From: Anaerolineales bacterium
GTDB taxonomy: Bacteria; Chloroflexota; Anaerolineae; Anaerolineales; DRMV01
Reading direction: 5' to 3'
NCBI GenBank assembly: GCA_015484985.1
Contig: WFUL01000178.1
Span: 1-16,000 of the forward strand
Length of the DNA stretch: 16,000 nucleotides
Below the pieces are notes generated by a model that saw nothing but the letters and a program-made list of their open reading frames with translations, ran no database searches and was not told the origin of the DNA. This document shows, one piece after another, positions 15,263 through 16,000 of the stretch (positions are counted from its first letter, which is position 1; every line of letters starts with the position of its first letter). A program made the position numbers and the translations under genes.

Positions 15263-15395
15263 TTTCCGGCGTTCTACGGCCAAAAAGGCCGGGCGACCTT
15301 CGGCGCTTCTCGTAGCTGAGGGGAGGTTTCAGCCCACCGCCTCCCCCTCTCTGGCAGCCGGAAGCACCTACTCCTCCCGGCCCAAGGTTACTCCC

Positions 15396-15424
15396 ATTAT
15401 ACAAAGGGATGACCTCCCTTCCAA
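15396..15424 (-). promoter_or_regulatory. Promoter of the T-box-valS transcript
   Basis: On the - strand TTGGAA (15419-15424) and a perfect TATAAT (15396-15401) are 17 bases apart. The expected start, near 15388-15390, falls just before stem I of the T-box. The spacer holds an inverted repeat, AAGGGA-GGTCA-TCCCTT (about 15404-15420), which overlaps the end of the -35 and could be an operator. Predicted from sequence. Confidence 0.75.
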
Positions 15425-15537
15425 GCCTTTCGACCGCAATTTCTGGGAGCACGATGTCAATGCTCTCGCCTGGGATAACAGGCTTAGTGAAATCCATGTC
15501 TCGATGGTCCAGACAAGTCCATCGCGACGATTTCGGT
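15425..15537. other. Gap between the rRNA terminator and the valS promoter
   Basis: No gene supported. A - strand frame from an ATG at 15497 reads protein-like for about 35 codons (MDFTKPVIPGESIDIVLPE...), but it has no ribosome binding site and runs through the valS promoter into the T-box. Confidence 0.4.
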
Positions 15538-15576
15538 ACAAAGACAAGCAGCGGCAGAGCCGCTGCTTGTCTTTGT
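15538..15576. terminator. Strong hairpin terminator downstream of 5S rRNA
   Basis: A perfect 18-bp inverted repeat with a 3-base AGA loop; its lower stem is A-rich on the left and T-rich on the right, so the U tract is part of the stem in both directions. It lies about 75 bases past the 5S 3' end and probably ends the rRNA operon on the - strand before the valS promoter. The stretch 15577-15650 contains nothing else recognisable. Confidence 0.8.
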
Positions 15577-15650
15577 CTTTTGTGTACTTGTGTACTGTGC
15601 ATGAAGACTGAAGTATTACGGAAGGAGGAGGGAAGAGGCAAGGAAAAACC

Positions 15651-15772
15651 GGGGTTGGCAACGCCCTACTCTCCCACGGGCTCGCGCCCGTAGTACCATC
15701 GGCGCTGGCAGGCTTAACTTCCGGGTTCGGAATGTGACCGGGTGTACCCCTGCCGCTATAGTCACCAACCCC
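15651..15772 (-). rRNA. rrf: 5S ribosomal RNA
   Basis: About 120 bases with 5S features on the - strand: terminal helix I formed by the GGTTGG-type 5' end (15763-15772) and its complement (15651-15658), the conserved CCGAACCCGGAAGTTAAG core of loop B/C, GATGGTACT in the loop E region, and GGGAGAGTAGG toward the 3' end. It lies about 75 bases downstream of the 23S 3' end in the same orientation. Ends are placed from helix I and may be off by a few bases. Confidence 0.96.
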
Positions 15773-15844
15773 GGCGCGATGACAGACCGCTGTCCGCAGA
15801 CAGCCGTCCGCCATAGTTTCACCGTCGGGGGGTTGGACCCTTTG

Positions 15845-16000
15845 GGGGAGGAAGGCCTCGGCCATTAGTACCCGTCAGCTTCACCCGTTGCCGGGCTTCC
15901 ACCTCGGGCCTATCAACCTGGTCGTCTACCAGGGGCCTTACCCGGTTGACCCGGTGGGGGGCCTCATCTTGGGGTGGGCTTCCCGCTTAGATGCCTTCAG
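15845..16000 (-). rRNA. rrl: 23S ribosomal RNA, 3' end (partial)
   Basis: The last ~155 bases of 23S rRNA on the - strand. The sequence contains the conserved CTGAAGGCATCTAAGCGGGAAG segment region (15979-16000), the GTTGATAGGCC block and GTACTAATGGCCGAGG near the 3' end, all universal positions at the end of domain VI. The gene continues beyond the right edge. The 15773-15844 spacer to 5S holds no tRNA. The 3' end is approximate. Confidence 0.96.

Larger units (their letters stand above)
14971..15389 (-). promoter_or_regulatory. T-box riboswitch controlling valS (tRNA-Val sensing leader)
   Basis: The leader shows all main T-box parts in transcript order. Stem I is closed by GGCCGGG/CCCGGCC (15376-15382 with 15287-15293) and contains AGTA (15369-15372), the CAGAGAG motif (15347-15353), the distal GGTGGGCTGAAACC loop (15325-15338) and GAAG-GTC-G, giving a GUC valine specifier at 15295-15297. 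A stem II-type segment has CCGTTACAG (15132-15140). Stem III is CGCCGGG/CCCGGCG (15041-15059). The T-box core TGGTACCGCG lies at 15023-15032. The antiterminator pairs GCGAGG (15033-15038) with CCTCGC (14989-14994), plus CGGAA with TTCCG; the competing terminator is at 14975-15010. Uncharged tRNA-Val should favour the antiterminator and read-through into valS. At roughly 420 nt it is long because a repeat cluster lies between stem I and stem II. Confidence 0.93.

Noticed and set aside
15219..15641. A 140-aa - strand open frame with a protein-like stretch (FTKPVIPGESIDIVLPEI)
   Set aside because: It spans the rRNA terminator, the valS promoter and T-box stem I, with no ribosome binding site; the stretch is probably chance or a tiny remnant.
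15773..15844. Possible tRNA gene in the 23S-5S spacer
   Set aside because: The spacer is only about 72 bases and shows no T-loop GTTCRA motif or cloverleaf pairing.

Overview
The window is a GC-rich bacterial chromosome segment of mostly housekeeping and membrane genes, ending in the 3' part of an rRNA operon. The gene set (AI-2E type permease, DUF4013 protein, MEMO1-family protein, an orphan helicase-associated protein of the Helicase_C_3 type, a T-box in front of valS, and a secreted protein with Thr/Pro linkers) would fit a Chloroflexota (Anaerolineae-like) genome. That assignment is inference from gene content only, because no 16S rRNA is visible.

Layout. (1) 1-723, + strand: the 3' end of a secreted or membrane-anchored protein whose reading continues only if the frame changes three times, followed by a tiny ORF. 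(2) 787-3158, - strand: a three-gene unit, AI-2E family permease, then a 64-aa unknown protein overlapping it by ATGA, then a 297-aa unknown protein with a degenerate receiver-like N-terminus; a hairpin at 728-745 probably ends it. (3) 3159-3437: divergent intergenic region. (4) 3438-9921, + strand: a tightly packed five-gene run, aldo/keto reductase, DUF4013 membrane protein, MEMO1-family protein, DUF21/CBS/CorC-type membrane protein and PriA; three of the four junctions are 4-nt stop/start overlaps. (5) 9922-11647, + strand: a repeat-rich gap with its own promoter, a possible 9-codon leader ORF, and a 537-aa helicase-associated protein without an ATPase domain. (6) 11719-11759: a 19-bp bidirectional terminator between convergent genes. 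(7) 11881-15401, - strand: valS with a complete T-box riboswitch (GUC valine specifier, T-box core, mutually exclusive antiterminator and terminator) and a consensus-like promoter. (8) 15538-16000, - strand: a strong terminator, 5S rRNA, spacer, and the 3' end of 23S rRNA.

How it works together. Valyl-tRNA synthetase is expected to be induced when uncharged tRNA-Val binds the T-box. The 5S/23S operon lies directly upstream on the same strand, separated by an 18-bp hairpin terminator. PriA restarts stalled replication forks; the other members of its run are membrane or redox proteins with no obvious shared pathway.

The most notable observation is a family of short degenerate repeats built on GCCGTYRGC-like words. 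They occur in three intergenic places: before the helicase-associated gene, between the valS T-box and its ribosome binding site, and inside the T-box leader between stem I and the stem II region, where they can fold into their own hairpin. I see no defence system, CRISPR array, transposase or tRNA gene in the window.
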